Of a stretch of 64,000 nucleotides of DNA, positions 47,040 to 59,547 are shown piece by piece. The translations under genes and the position numbers were made by a program. The notes beneath the pieces were generated by a model. It was not told the origin of the DNA and did not search any database. It saw only the letters and a program-made list of their open reading frames with translations. This stretch comes from Armillaria gallica (taxonomy: Eukaryota > Basidiomycota > Agaricomycetes > Agaricales > Physalacriaceae): assembly GCA_037576215.1 (NCBI GenBank), contig JBANDB010000019.1, positions 503,501 to 567,500 of the forward strand, in the 5' to 3' direction. Each line of letters begins with the position of its first letter. Position 1 is the stretch's first letter.

Positions 47040-49390
47040 GCCCAGATGAGAGCTTCCTAATCCTGGTCGTCGTTGGCCCTGGAAACGGGAATCTGTTTAT
47101 GGGTTAACGAATAGGAAGGGAAATGAGATCAATGACTTACCTGAGAAGAGGAATAGCCATAATAAACGCGCAAGAAAAATCTAGAGGATGCTCCTGAAAG
47201 TAATGCTGATGTTCGTCATCTTCTGCGGTCGCATCGTTGTTGCGTTAAATAAGCCGTACACAGCAGATGAGGGCATGAGATCTGAGATATGAGATCTGAG
47301 AGGGCAAGAGCGCGTTGGATGGTCGAGACGAGAACATGGTGGTCAGAGAGAAAAAGAGGCCGTGGGATTTTGGCTCCGTTTTTGGCGAAGGCCCTCTCGA
47401 GCCCAACTGTGCCGTGACTCTGGGAAACGAGAAGAATGGATAGCAACCAGCTGTTGAACGTTTGTATGTTGAAGCTTTATCCGAATTAGATATGGTATTT
47501 GCTTCCGCTATAAGCAGCCGAGCTCACAAAGTGAAGGATATTGGGACTCGGAGGCAAAAAATAATAAATAGATTAAATAAATAAAAATAAGAAAACCATA
47601 TTACGTGGCTTTTGCAGACTGTGCTGTTGCCAAAATCGTTATAAGTACAAGAGTTTCCCTCCGGGAATCCCTTTTGGTTTCTTGGGAGGACTGATCTTAG
47701 AGCGAGGAGGAAACGGCTGTGTAATGAAAGCGATGAAGATGAAGTGTTGAAACTCGTGAGGCACATAGAGTAAGTGAGTAAACGCGCCGCGCCTGAAGGT
47801 ATTCCGATGAAAGACATAAATATACTATTATACAGTATGATATGTGACATAGAAGCGAACGGGGTAGTTCGTGCTCATGCTCACCCAAAGTCACTGCACA
47901 TTGATTTTTGGTGAGGTCGGTAATGTCCATTTGGAAGCACACGACAGTAGCGCTGGCAGCGATTTGAGAGAGGAGGTGCTGTGGCGAGACCGAGTGCAGA
48001 TGATGTAACCGGATATGGTTGAGTGTGGTGCAAGAGAGTATTAATATTATGTGACTGTCGACTGTCGAAAGTCTGTCGAAAGTGTGCTCACTGTCAATGG
48101 AGAGGTGGGATGGTGATAAGGAACAGCATCAAAGTCATTGCGTCACTCAGCCGGAAAGAGCGAAAAAGTGGCTATATAAGGATGGTAGAAAAACGCCCGT
48201 TATTTTATAAAGTGTTTTATGCGCCTGGCATAATTACCGACCCTATTGACGACGTTGGTCCACTACCCGTGGCATGAATGTTCGTGGACAGAGAATAGGC
48301 TGGGAGGATGTGATATTTCGGCCCGGATCATAGCAAGCGCCCACACTCGCCAGACTCACCGTCGGGATTGGTAAGTATTACTCAGCTACGTTTCTTTTCT
48401 CTGCACGATTTTCCAATAGTTTCTTTTTGTTGGAGATATCGCGGGAAGCCGCGAGAAGAGTGTAGAAGGTTCAAGTCGGCATGATGCCGGATGACCTTGG
48501 GACCGATACTTACTGCTTATGGACGAGTTTAGTAGAACATTCTAGATAGTTTTCGTAGTATAAATACAGGCTCTGTAGGAGCCAGAGAATACAAGTTCAT
48601 TAGTCTGGCTTTACCAGCCACTAGTCTACCCACTGCGAACCTACAGTTTCCAACACTTTTAAAAGTAGTATATAAAGCTGTATGTAGAGCAGAACCCCTT
48701 GTGCGTTTGCCTTCCAAGGGTTCCCTGTCGCTTGATAATTCACCCCTTAATCCAACAGAGGATTATTGGGTTTACATGATATAAATTCAATAAATTGGGC
48801 TGGTCGAAGTACATAGATGAAGGGGTACAACAGCCAAGGGGAAAGAGGACTCGGAGAAAGTTAGATAATTACTGAGCGCAACACGGGCCTCGTAGTATCT
48901 CAGAGCGTATATCGGAACTTCTAAAGATATTGAGATCTAAATTCCTGGCAACATATTGGGTACACACGTACATGTGGATTCTGAAAGTCCGTCATATCGA
49001 GCTCTCTGTCAATCTTCCCCTGCACTTCTCTCTCCTCTTGAGTCAGCCCATCCGCTAGCGTAGCCTTGTCCCGACGTTTATTCTTCAGCGCCAGAGTCCG
49101 CCAAGCTATGATAAAGCTCCGGGTTAGCATCACGATAAAGAAGAGTGCACGCACCAACAATGACGAGCAATTCCAGTCCGAAGCATGTGCTGCATCCGAT
49201 GACTCCTGGCACGTAGACTAGCTAGAAATTTGAAATAAGGAGGTAGTCCGAGAAAGAGAACAGGGACACACGGTGGCCTTCGTCTTAAATATCTGCGACC
49301 CGCGCATATTTCCGACACAGAAACTGCAGAGGGACACATTGAACATTGAATATAAAATTGAATAAAGCCAAGATTACGCACCAAAAAAAT
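47040..49390 (-). repeat. Segmental duplication, copy 2
   Basis: Second copy of 44640-46060, in the same orientation. The 47541-47605 part has an A-rich insert absent from copy 1, and 48423-48660 is a solo LTR insertion. A further shared block is ctattgacgacg(c/t)tgg(t/) at about 45271 and 48243. Confidence 0.75.
48423..48660 (+). mobile_element. Solo LTR, 228 bp, with 5-bp TSD
   Basis: From tgttggagatatcgcg at 48428 to tttccaaca at 48655. The ends form a short inverted repeat (tgttgga/tccaaca) and are flanked by ctttt at 48423-48427 and 48656-48660, a perfect 5-bp duplication. A TATA-like gtataaatacaggctc lies at about 48559 on the plus strand. Size and structure fit a Copia-type LTR. No internal region, so it is a recombination remnant. 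Confidence 0.9.
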
Positions 49391-51420
49391 GTAAACGAGG
49401 TGGTCACGGTTCGCTTAGTACGCCCGGGAAGGTTGGAGGGAATGAGCGACCACCCCAAGAACGTACTCAGTATGATCGAAATTTGTCGGAGGTTGTTATC
49501 AAGCCCTGCGTCAACCATATCTAGAGGTATCTTACTGTCATGAAATGCATCCCCCCATTTCATCCACTTCGAGAATCGAAGGGTATAAGGATAACAAGTG
49601 TAAAATGAAGTAAGAAATGAGGACCTTAGTAGATGCATCGGTCTCTATGAGAGCTATCCCAAGGAGACCGATGAATGGAGGAATTGTCGCGAATGCCATG
49701 ATGCACAAACGAAGATTCTTCCACTTTGTCGTAGCCTATTGTTAGGTCAATTGAGCGGTGGCACATGGAAGAAAGGGCACCACGAACCAGCCCAGCAATG
49801 ACGAAGAAGATAACACTGGTCATATTTTGGGGAATATTATACAAGATCACTTGCAGAGACGCTTGACGAGGGTATGAAATTAATGGCCAGCTGTGGTGTG
49901 TAAGGAGTATACATACTAAACCCAAAACTCGCGTTAATGATACTTCCGAACGCTGTCCGGCATCCATTAAGTACCTATATAAGCGTCAACATAGTTCCGT
50001 AGACCAAGGCGATAAGCCTACGGATGATGAAAATGTATTCATTCCAGAAAAGTAAAACTAAAGCAATGTCAGCACAGCATGGGAAGACCCAACTTCGGAA
50101 TGACATACACATGGATCGACCAAACATTCACGAGCTTGGTCCCACTTCCACACCGTGGTACCTGTACAATCATGTCCACTCTGGTTCTCGAGGATCCGGG
50201 TGTTGGCTGTCGGTTTTTCTTCCTTCGTAAGCCAAGGAACTTCAGATGGTGTACGGATGAAGTATAGGCAGGGAAGGCCGACAGCGATGGTGAGGGATCC
50301 GAGGAACTGTCGGTAGGTCAGTGAGTATAAAGTCCAGAGAAAGACGTAGCCGTACATAGGACATATATCGCTATGCCTGGGTGAATTTACCACTATATTC
50401 GAGCCTGCCAATCTCATACAGTATCAAGTCGACGGTGATGCTGAATCCAGGTACAGCGCTCCGGGCACATGCAGTGATTAAGCAGTTTAAAAGAACGAGA
50501 GAAGATGGAAAATGTTTGACAACCTGGAATACCAAAGAGCGTGTCGACTGTTCCTGTCGGGTATACTAGTTCCCGATGATCAGGATGAAACCCAGGCTGA
50601 TACAGCACTCGAAGAGTCCTTGTGGCAGGGTACGTAACGCAGCAAATTGCTTGAAGTTCTGGGCTATGAAAGCTGCTTAGCATCTGGATTGATCACGACT
50701 GTTAAACAGAAGACAAACAAACCCAATACATAAAAGTACAAATCCATAACATATCTATTGAACGATGTCAAAACATCACAATGAGAGGAAAATTGGTGTT
50801 CACTATATATATCGATCTGCGAAAGAAAATTGGAGAAAATATATACTCATGAAATAGGGAGAACGACGCACAAAGTCCTTCCCGTCTTCCAGTGCTGAAG
50901 GATAATATCGGATGGAAATTCGAAACACATGGAAGTGAGATAGAAAGTCGTTATTAGCCTAAGTCTGAAGTCTCTAATACGACAGAATAGACAAAGCTTT
51001 AAGCACTCACCATGAATACTGTTGTCCGACGAAGCCTGTATCTTCGTGCAAGCCAAATAATGCCATAGTACCCGTGAAAATACCTTCACAGTTGGTCTGA
51101 CCAAGCATAATGGGCTTGACGTACCTAACGCAGCCTTGTCGGCAGATTGAAGACTATCTGATAAGAGAGAAGAAAAACTGCTGGGAGTGGTACTCGAAAT
51201 GCTACTAACAACATAGCCACATGGGCGGAAGGAGATGGTGGTCCGCCTTGAATTTGAACTTCTTGTACTGCTCGAGAGTGTACTCGGTCGAAGTGCGGCA
51301 AGCTAGTAGGATATCGTCCAATTTTGACTTCTCCTTCCTGGAAAATTCTTAGTGAGTAACGGAACATTGTATAAGGCCGTTCCTTATGCGCATCACAGGT
51401 GCCAAGGGATGTAATCACGA
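48921..51420 (-). pseudogene. Dal5/allantoate-permease-type MFS transporter (copy 2), degenerate
   Basis: Membrane transporter of the anion:cation symporter family. Reading the minus strand: MCFEFPSDIILQHW (about 50900; helix 2, family form EFPSNILLQ), a stretch near 50640-50560 that after a frame change matches helix 4 (ISLGFILIIG), FLGSLTIAVGLPCLYFI and WLTKEEKPTANTRILENQSG (50300-50180; central loop), and LYNIPQNMTSVIFFVIAGLV (about 49850). LPGRTKRTVTTSFTFFW (about 49430; helix 10 region) and LTQEEREVQGKIDRELDMTD (C-terminal tail, about 49050-48990) follow. Several frames are needed, with extra stops, so it is probably a pseudogene, though some breaks are introns. Confidence 0.75.
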
Positions 51421-53035
51421 TGCGGGAGATTCTTAGTTTCTGAGGGGCGCACCCTGCATCGTGATCTGGACTCAGGGAGAGAGAATAGCAAGATATTCGT
51501 GTCGAGGTACCCGATATAAGAGAACTTGATTATCTCGAGAGCCCAAGTCCAGGTAATACATACCTAAAACAACGTCGGTGTGTATTCCATCCGATTTTGT
51601 TGCCGTAAACATACCGTATTAGCCTTTCCACTATGCATCGCTTCCTCGCTTAACCGTTGTGTTGTCGAATCCTTCAAAATACAGTGTGTTCCAACCTTAT
51701 TTTGCTGTGGCTCAGGGTTCTAGTGCCGCGTACATTCCCATAGTGCTCTCTTGCACGATTCGATGGTGCAGAGTTTTTATGTTCCAGGCCTAAGTTCAAC
51801 CTATAAAGTGTAGAGACATAATGTCAGCCAGAGTACCGTAATCCCGAGGTAGGTTTTGGCTTATTACCTTCTGCATGTTCACTATAAGACTCCTTAGCGC
51901 TTGAAATTTTATGCTAATGACTCATCGCTGAAGACGCAGTGGTGTTCGATTGACTAAATTGATCAAGGAGATACCGAGTTTGTTTGTTGATGAACGTTTG
52001 AACGATCATGAACCTTTACATCTGTGTCATGTTTTCAATGTGGAACGTCACAATGAACCCTGTGGGCAGCATGGATGAAGAGGCGGTATCTCTGCAGCAA
52101 AGTTTCAGAATAAGATTCGGTTCTTGATTCTTTGTGTGCCCGTTACAGCTTGTATCGACGTCATCAATTTAGTCCTGGTCCTTGGAGACTATCCTGAAAC
52201 CATTGTGAGCAATGATGACTAGATGTCTAGGTATGAAATCAAGACAGAACTTACAGGCGGATCCTTCAAGTACGAGCCCACGGTAAGCACAAACTAATTG
52301 ACGTCCGCCAGGCCTACAGTCATCCACCAGACTGCAATAAGACCTTAAGGTAGTACCTCATGATCTCAATGGCAGAAGCACCAACCAACGTGCACTTCCG
52401 CTAGAAGCTAGAATGATTCTCCGACTTGGACATCGCAGTAGGGGACGCGTTGAGTATGAAACGTGGTTATACAAAGTCTTGACCGCAATGGGAGTCGGTT
52501 TCGCAGGATATACAGGTCCAGAAGCATACTTGTAGGGGCCACTGTTATAGGCAGGAGAAAATGCGAGAGAGGGACGAGATCATCGTGATGGTTGAAGACG
52601 AAGATTATTCGCATCCAAACCCCAACATTTCGCGACCACATGGTTGGATGGCACTTTTGGAATGTTGATCCTTCGATGGCTCAAGCTGTAACCAAGTTCC
52701 AAAGGACAACCTTACGTAGACTCAGATCACTGGCATCGGAGACTGTGTACAATTTGCATTGCTTGCAGCGATTAACAAAACATCCGTGAAATAATATAAA
52801 CTAAGATGATATTGAATATGTTAGAATCTGCCGGGGGTTTCACGATGTTGGGGACGTGAACAGAAAAATGGTGCGTTGCATCCTTAAAACATGATGACTA
52901 TACATTAATAGAACAATCACAGGAATGCATAAATTAATACACAATTTTGCTCCCTCACAGAGTGTACCGAAACTATCACGACCTATGAGCGCTCCTCTGA
53001 AAATCAAATCGGACTAGGACTCACATATGGATTCT
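51421..53035. other. No gene recognised
   Basis: Short ORFs only, AT-richer parts near 52780-52980. It lies between two MFS relics and may hold the promoter of copy 2 on the minus strand. Nothing identifiable. Confidence 0.4.
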
Positions 53036-53724
53036 CGAAGTCTGTCATATCAGATTCGCTATAACCTTTCCTTGCATCTCCTCCTGCGTGAATCCTTGCA
53101 TCTCCTCCTGTCGTCTATTCCTCAATACAAGGGTCGTTCGCCATGCTTCAACACATAATAAGCCCGAGTCCCACTGTCAAAAGAGAACAGGCCCCGGACC
53201 AACTATGACAAGGAGGTTGATCCCAAAGCAGATGCTGCATCCGATGACCCCAGGTGTGTACGTTGGCTGAAAAGGTAGTACATTATCAAACAGAGGCGCA
53301 AAGAGGAACAATCCTTACCGTGTCTTTCGACTTGAATATCTGTGATCCACGCATGCTTCCGACACATGCGCTATGGAGTACTGTCAGTTGCAGGTAATGA
53401 AATTTTTGGTTAAACCTATGATACGAAAGTAAATGAGGAGGTCACTGTTCGCTTGGTACGACCGGGATCGTTGGACGGAATCAGTGTCTATCTCAAGATT
53501 GGACCGACGACGGCTGGCATCTATCATGAGTCATTAGGCAAATGATAACGAACTTATATTCGACGTATGATAACGCAATGCATCCCCCATTTTGTCCACT
53601 GTGATGGCATGATCAGAGGCCGAATTAGAATTCAGAAAAATCTGGACCTTTGTCGAATCCCTCGTCTCGATAAGCGCTACACCAAGAAAACCAACAATCG
53701 CTGGGATAGTTGCAATTGCCATAA

Positions 53725-54325
53725 TAGTAGTGGTCAAAGTACCCGATTTTGACCTGATTCTTTGTTGATTTTCTTGAGCCGAATAATCACGATTTTTCCG
53801 AAAATCTGCGAATGGGTGAAGCTACTCCGGAACAGCTTCGTCAATTTTTTGCTGATTTGGAATCGCGATTAATCACTTCCGTTCTAGTTCCCACTAGCCT
53901 GATCTGCCTAGAAGTCATTCCTTCCTCCTGTTATATAGACTAGCACTCATAGCATTACTTACCTTCAGGCTCCCCCCTGCCTTTCCTCTTTTATTTAATG
54001 TAGTTGTACCCTTTAAGATGCTGAGTCCGCATACTAGGTGAAGAAATGGTATTCATCGGACATCCTAGATAGTCTGTCTATGTCGACTTCACAACTTCAC
54101 AATAATAAGACTGTCTACACATGCAGAAAATGTGCTAACGCCGGCAGAGAAACTTGAATCTCGAGACGTCACACCTTGCAGAATCGCACTGGAAAATCGA
54201 GGGGAAATCACTACGAGGAAATGAGCGGTCAAACGTGATCGCGATTTTGGTCCGATTTTGATGTATAATCGGCTCGCAACAAGCTCGCAAATCAGCTACA
54301 AAATCGGACACTTTGACCACTACTA
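53725..54325. mobile_element. TIR element of 601 bp inserted in MFS copy 3
   Basis: Inverted ends tagtagtggtcaaagt at 53725 and its exact complement ending at 54325, with similarity continuing inward (ccgattttg). TA at each end is compatible with a TA duplication; no 8-bp duplication is seen. Inside are repeated gcgatt/aatcgc motifs but no transposase ORF. A non-autonomous DNA transposon, superfamily uncertain. It splits sequence matching an MFS transporter. Confidence 0.75.
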
Positions 54326-55248
54326 ACGTAGAGCCGCAGGGTTTTCCACCTTGACGTCACCTATCCATTTGACTTAGCGCTCTGCTGCAGGTGACGAAGA
54401 TGGGAACCACATACTAATCCAGCAATAACCAAGCTGGCGGCGCAGATGCTGTTCTGGGGTATACTGTATAGAATTACTTGAAGTGGCGCTGTACAAGGCC
54501 AGGATAATTTAGAATATTATTGTTCTTTTCAAGACGGAAGGATACGTGCTGAAGCCAAAGCTTGCGTTGATGATATTCCTGAATGCTGTAAGACCGCCAC
54601 TGGGTACCTGTCGCGCCATTAGCCCGTGGAAACAAATCAAACAAGCATCGCAGTCCTACCATTGTCAGGAGAGTGCTCAAACCAGGAAAATAAACTGTGA
54701 AAGCAGTCAGCACCGTGCTTAACTGATTAAAACAGCTGAACGTCCGTACACATGGATCTACCAGACATTCCCAAACCCGGTACCATTTCCACACCATTGT
54801 ACCTGTCTTATCATGACCGCTCTGATTTTCCAGAATCCGCATATTTGCCATCCCCTTTTCCTCGATCGACATCCAAGAGGCCTCGGATGGAGTACCCAGG
54901 CCATACAAACAGAGGACATAGATAGCGATAGTGAGCGGGCCAAGGAGCTTCAAGAATGTGAGCAGAAATGGTTAATAGAAAGACCGTACGTACGTAAGAC
55001 ATGTATCTCCACTTCTGGATGCCCTTGCCATCACTCCCGAGGGTACCGATTCCATAGAGGGCCAAAAGGGCTATAATACCGAACCCTGAGCCGGCATTCT
55101 AGTTTTACAATCAAATCTACGGATTAGAAGGGAGGGGGGATCGGGGTAGGTTCGATACCAACCTACCTGTTGTTGAGCAGTGGACCAGGGATTCTTGGGA
55201 AGACACGGCGGTGAGTGAGTGAGACGAGACAATCACAGTGAGGATCAG

Positions 55249-55415
55249 ACTGTAAGAACAAAATAGGTTGTATATCTTAGCGGGCGGTAGGTCGCTTAGT
55301 AGACGTGTACAATACCTGTAAGAACAAAATAGGTTGTATCTACTGTGTGTCAGTAAGGTACGGTATAAATAAATGTAAGGTACTCACATCTTAGCGGGCG
55401 GTAGGTCACTAAGAT
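55249..55415. repeat. Interleaved direct repeats (A-B-A-B)
   Basis: Block A, tgtaagaacaaaataggttg, occurs at about 55251 and 55318. Block B, atcttagcgggcggtaggtc, occurs at about 55275 and 55389. The arrangement A1-B1-A2-B2 with different spacers shows a local duplication inside an MFS copy 3 intron-like stretch. Confidence 0.8.
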
Positions 55416-56671
55416 GTGTGGCTGTGAAAACGGTGAAAATTGTAAGTATCGGTAACTAATTTAGAGTCCGTACGACTGTTCCTGCAGTCATGGCTCGTAC
55501 TCTCAACACCTGTCACCTGAATAGTTACCAGGTCATTATTCCGTCCTTCATCCCCTCAATATGAACTACACGGCCTTGTAGACTGGTTCGAGTCTAGAAT
55601 CAGGGACTAACCTGGACTATCAATATGCGCGAAGACTGTTCCTGCCGAGTGTACCAACTCCCGATGATTAAGATGAAACCTGGATTGATAAAACTCTCAA
55701 AGAATCCTTGCAGAGCACGTAAGGCGATAAGATGATTGAAATCCTTGGCTTTGGAAGCAAATTAGCATTTATGATAACCACGAGAAAGCAACAGAAGACA
55801 AACCAAAGCCAATACATAAAACGACTAATCGCCAGCACATCTATCTAAATTAGACGACCTCAGAGCTTCCAACATGTTACGATGAGAGACTAAATGTTGC
55901 TCACCATGTATATCGGTCTGCAGTGACACATGCTTCAAAACGGGAGGTACACATACAAAGTCTTATCCATGCTCCAGTGCTGAAGGATAATATTGGATGG
56001 GAATTCAGAGCACATGGAAGCGAGGTAGAAAACTGTCGTAAGCCCAACTCTAATCTCAGGATTTGATGTAAATGCACTGATTATATAGCACTCACCATGA
56101 ATATTGTTGCCCTATAAGGTCGGTATCCTCGCGCAGACCGAATATAGCCATGATCCCTGTGGACATCTTGTCATGGTCAATATGAACTAGCAAGAGACTT
56201 GATGTACCTAACACCGACTTGTCCGCTGCCTGATGGCCAACTGATAACAACTGATAATGGAGAATATGAGCCACTGAAAGCAATACGCAGTAACCACTGA
56301 CAGCATAGCCACATGAGTGGGAGAAGATGCCAGTTGATCTTGGGTTTAAGCTGCTTGTACTGCTTGGCGGTATACTCAGTTGAAGTGGAGAGTGTCAGTG
56401 ATATAGTATCAAGCAGCAGTTCTGCAGATTTCCTGTAAAATAATAGTCAATATCAAACAGCGAATGAGAAGTATGTGTGCCACGAAGTACCAAGCAAGAG
56501 ACTCACAATACGGGATATTTGCTCTTTCTTAAGGGTGTTCCTTCCATCACGATCTAGGGAAGACTGTTCGACAAATGAGACAGAGTGAGGATAGTAGGTG
56601 CCTGAGCTTTGTTTCGTAAAGAATAGTTTAAGAGTGACAAAGAATATTGACCATGGTGGACTGACTTTGAC

Positions 56672-57073
56672 TTATATACCGAAATAATAGTCAACGTCAA
56701 CGTGCATTCCACTCACTCCCATTTCTGTAAGTGCACTGCATGCATGCATCCGTTGCATCCATTGCCCTACAATTGAATCTTTGCCACTGTTTGGTGTAGT
56801 GCCCGATGAAATATGGGCCCCTCGCAGCATGGTTCTTTGGCATGGTAGGCTACCATAAGACAGGAGAAAAAGATGAGTCTGTACGATGGCAGTCTGACCC
56901 ACTAAAGTTCCACCCATCGTTGAACTTGCATAGTCATAAATGGTTGGTCGCTTTGTGCACTTGTCACTGAGGACCCAGTATTGAAGATGGCATATTACTG
57001 AATTTGCATCTGCTAAGGTTTCAGCAAGTACATCTTCAAATCGATATGATGGGGTAGATGAGCAGTATTGCAA
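56672..57073 (-). CDS. Hypothetical ORF, 133 codons
   Basis: Single open frame on the minus strand (SYRFEDVLAETLADANSVIC, HLQYWVLSDKC). No motif recognised and no intron evidence. It lies just left of the transposon-like terminus at 57126. It may be a relic of a larger gene. Confidence 0.3.
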   Translation of the reverse strand: MQYCSSTPSYRFEDVLAETLADANSVICHLQYWVLSDKCTKRPTIYDYASSTMGGTLVGQTAIVQTHLFLLSYGSLPCQRTMLRGAHISSGTTPNSGKDSIVGQWMQRMHACSALTEMGVSGMHVDVDYYFGI

Positions 57074-57125
57074 TAAAACACGAAGAAGTTACAGTTCAGG
57101 GTTGCTCCCTTATAAAAAATTGCAG

Positions 57126-57200
57126 TACTGTACAATTTCAACCTTAACTTCACATAACATGTCACACAGGCTTGTGAAGTGGAGATAAGCATACCTGATA
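57126..57200 (+). mobile_element. Terminus of a TA-type TIR element
   Basis: tactgtacaatttcaacc at 57126 followed by cttcacataacatgtcacac and a second ataacatgtcaca copy. It matches the left end at 29455 and the MITE end at 5558. No matching right end was found up to 64000, so either the element extends beyond the window or the right end is lost. A low-CpG block begins here. Confidence 0.6.
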
Positions 57201-57912
57201 ACATGTCACAAGACTCAGTGAAGAGATGAAAGAAACTTCCAAATTAGCGCTCTTTTCGAGCAAGAAATAACAAAATACAGATGTCTTAATTGTCTATGCC
57301 AGATGTTTCTGTTGTACCAGCAATTCGGTTTTATAATGCGGCCTTGACAACTCTGCTCTGGGAGCTCAGAGGTGGATTCCACATCCGTGACCTGTTCTCT
57401 TGTCAACAGTCAGCCTGGAGTCCCTATGTACAATCTCATTAATGAAATGAGGGAGATTACTGTTATTGCATTGTATACAAACAAGGGTAATGGGGGTTGT
57501 AAATGATCCCATCATCTAAGAATAGGCCACATGGGGCTCATTAACGACCCCATACTTGCCAGTATTTCCCATGGTGAACTAGGACAGGTGGTCCCTTACT
57601 GCAGGCCTCCTTGCTCCTCATTGTGGGTCGCTGCTGCCATCCCACCACCTGTCCCAATACGTCGCTTGATTCCCCATCGTTCTGGAAAGTGATCAAGCAT
57701 TCAAGAAGCCATACACACCATGTGTCCTTCGCTGTTTGTACCTGGGTTTGATCATGTTGATCACTGGGCTGATGTGGTTACACTGGTACTTCCCTTGACC
57801 CAATATCACCATATATGTTCATCCATATGTTTTATGTTACCTGTATGTTTCGATGCCAGGCTCTGACATCGCCACAGTCTCTCAACAATAGGATGTAAGC
57901 CCACATATTTGG
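57201..57912. other. No gene recognised
   Basis: Low-CpG sequence with only short ORFs, between the terminus at 57126 and the first predicted exon at 57913. Confidence 0.4.
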
Positions 57913-59547
57913 TTGATAGTTCAATCTAAGTTCAGGTATAGTATGAGCCTGCACAGCTATGAGAATCAGAAAAACACATCTATATGTTATAAAGACTATC
58001 TGGAGGAGCGGCGCTGCCAAAACAAAGGTAGGATATGTTCTAATTATAATTTTTATATCTGTAGTAGCAGCAGGTCATCTGGCAAGCGAGGTTCAGTTTT
58101 GTTATTTGATCAGGCTGAGTTTTCTGCAATAAGCCTGTTGACCATGTGGCTCAGCTTCACTGTCACCTGCTTCTCACCCAGCAATACATCATCCATGGGG
58201 AAGAACTTCTCTTCTTCTTGTAACAAGATATGGGCAGCAAAACAATCCCATTATCATTAATGATGCTCTGCATTCCTTTTTAGAACACTGTTGCTATGCT
58301 CCCCCCCCACTTCACCAGGTGTCCCACCACCTTTGAAATTTGTTTCTGAGCTGCATTTTCCATCATCTCTCCCAAGAATGAACAACACTGGAAGGCCTGT
58401 TCTTTGTGTCCCTGCAGTTTGTGCTTCTTCCTATCATGACAATTTTTCTCTTCCATCACCCAATGGTAATCCCAGAACACCCCCTACCTCTCAACATAGG
58501 AAGCCTTTGTACTTGCATCCAATGGTCTCTACTGTAACAAATGCCTAATCCTTTCCAATGCAGGCCAATCTCAACATCCAACAATGCTGGGTGCAACCTC
58601 TTGTTCTGGCTTATCAGACTGCTCATGAGCATGGGCAGGCCATCCTGGATGCATATCTCAATGGGCTTGTCATCACATATCATGATTGTTTTGGTCACTT
58701 ACTTGGTATGCCAACTGATTGTAGGGACCTGGCATCCATCAAGAAATGGAAGCAACAATCTCTCGATGTCAGTCTCCTTTGTACTTTTATATTTCTGTGC
58801 CATTTTAACTCAAACAATTGCCAGACTCTTGCGAGATTGATGTTCACTGTGTATAGCAAATTTGCCTGCCTGGTCTGCCTCACCATTGAACAAACCCATG
58901 ATCAACCTCAAGTCTGTCACAAAGGACCTCAAGTCAGCTGCAAAAGACCTTGACAAACTTGTGGCAGATTTGCCTCCCTCATTGCCTCCAAGCATGTCCG
59001 ACAATATTCTGCTCTCTAGTTCCAGTCCATTGCAGATGTCCTGTGACTCATTGGTACCCCCAACCAGTGTAGCAAGCAATACTACTGCATTGTTGGATGA
59101 TGGACTGGATGATGTGAAGGCTCCAATGTTGCTGAAGCTTTTGGGTCAGAGAAAGGTACACCAAACTTATTAGTTGAAGTGCTACTCTGATGCCCATTAT
59201 AGCCAGGCAGTATCCTGACAATTACACCCAACCTTCCATTGAAGGATCACTTGGAAAGTATCAGCATGGTTGTGAAGAAACTCATTCAACAGGGTGGCAA
59301 AGTATCACATGAACCATCCAAGACTCTGCAGAAAAGGTTACATTTACTCAGTGCAGCAGCATCAGCATGGCAGGTTTGTGTAGCAAAACCCTCAAAACCC
59401 TCCAGTCTTGTACATGTTGTTAGTTGTTGTGGACATGTACTAATTCCATTTCAGAGGACTTGTATTGACACTCCAAAGATGCCTCCAAGTACCTCTTTGA
59501 ACACGAAGCCTCTAAATGAGGAGTCTTCATATTCAGATATGAGTTGA
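57913..59547 (+). CDS. Unrecognised intron-rich gene of the transposon-like block
   Basis: A chain of plus-strand exons. LPSPNGNPRTPPTSQHRKPL (about 58455) leads through an intron ending ccaatgcag to ANLNIQQCWVQPLVLAYQTA and LNGLVITYHDCFGHLLGMPT (58560-58770). An intron from gtcagt to gccag follows, then a Lys/Asp-rich helix (LKSAAKDLDKLVADLPPSLP, about 58930). A further intron from gtacac to tatag leads to LKDHLESISMVVKKLIQQGG (59235-59300), and one more intron to the stop at 59547. Frames between exons do not all join cleanly, so it may be damaged. No known domain. Confidence 0.4.

Larger units (their letters stand above)
53036..56560 (-). pseudogene. Dal5/allantoate-permease-type MFS transporter (copy 3), degenerate
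   Basis: Same order as copy 2. QAADKSVLG (about 56240; helix 1), an intron, GLREDTDLIGQQYSW (56130-56095), YLASMCSEFPSNIILQHW (about 56020), and NHLIALRALQGFFESFINPG then FILIIGSWYTRQEQSS (55740-55625) keep good reading frame. ALYGIGTLGSDGKGIQKW lies at 55060. GPLTIAIYVLCLYGLGTPSE and ANMRILENQSGHDKTGTMVW (54945-54780) are the central loop. Then a late region near 53700 (ATIPAIVGFLGVALIE) and a tail near 53100. It is the best preserved of the three in its 5' half. A TIR element (53725-54325) interrupts its 3' half, and short direct repeats disturb 55.25-55.4 kb. Confidence 0.75.
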
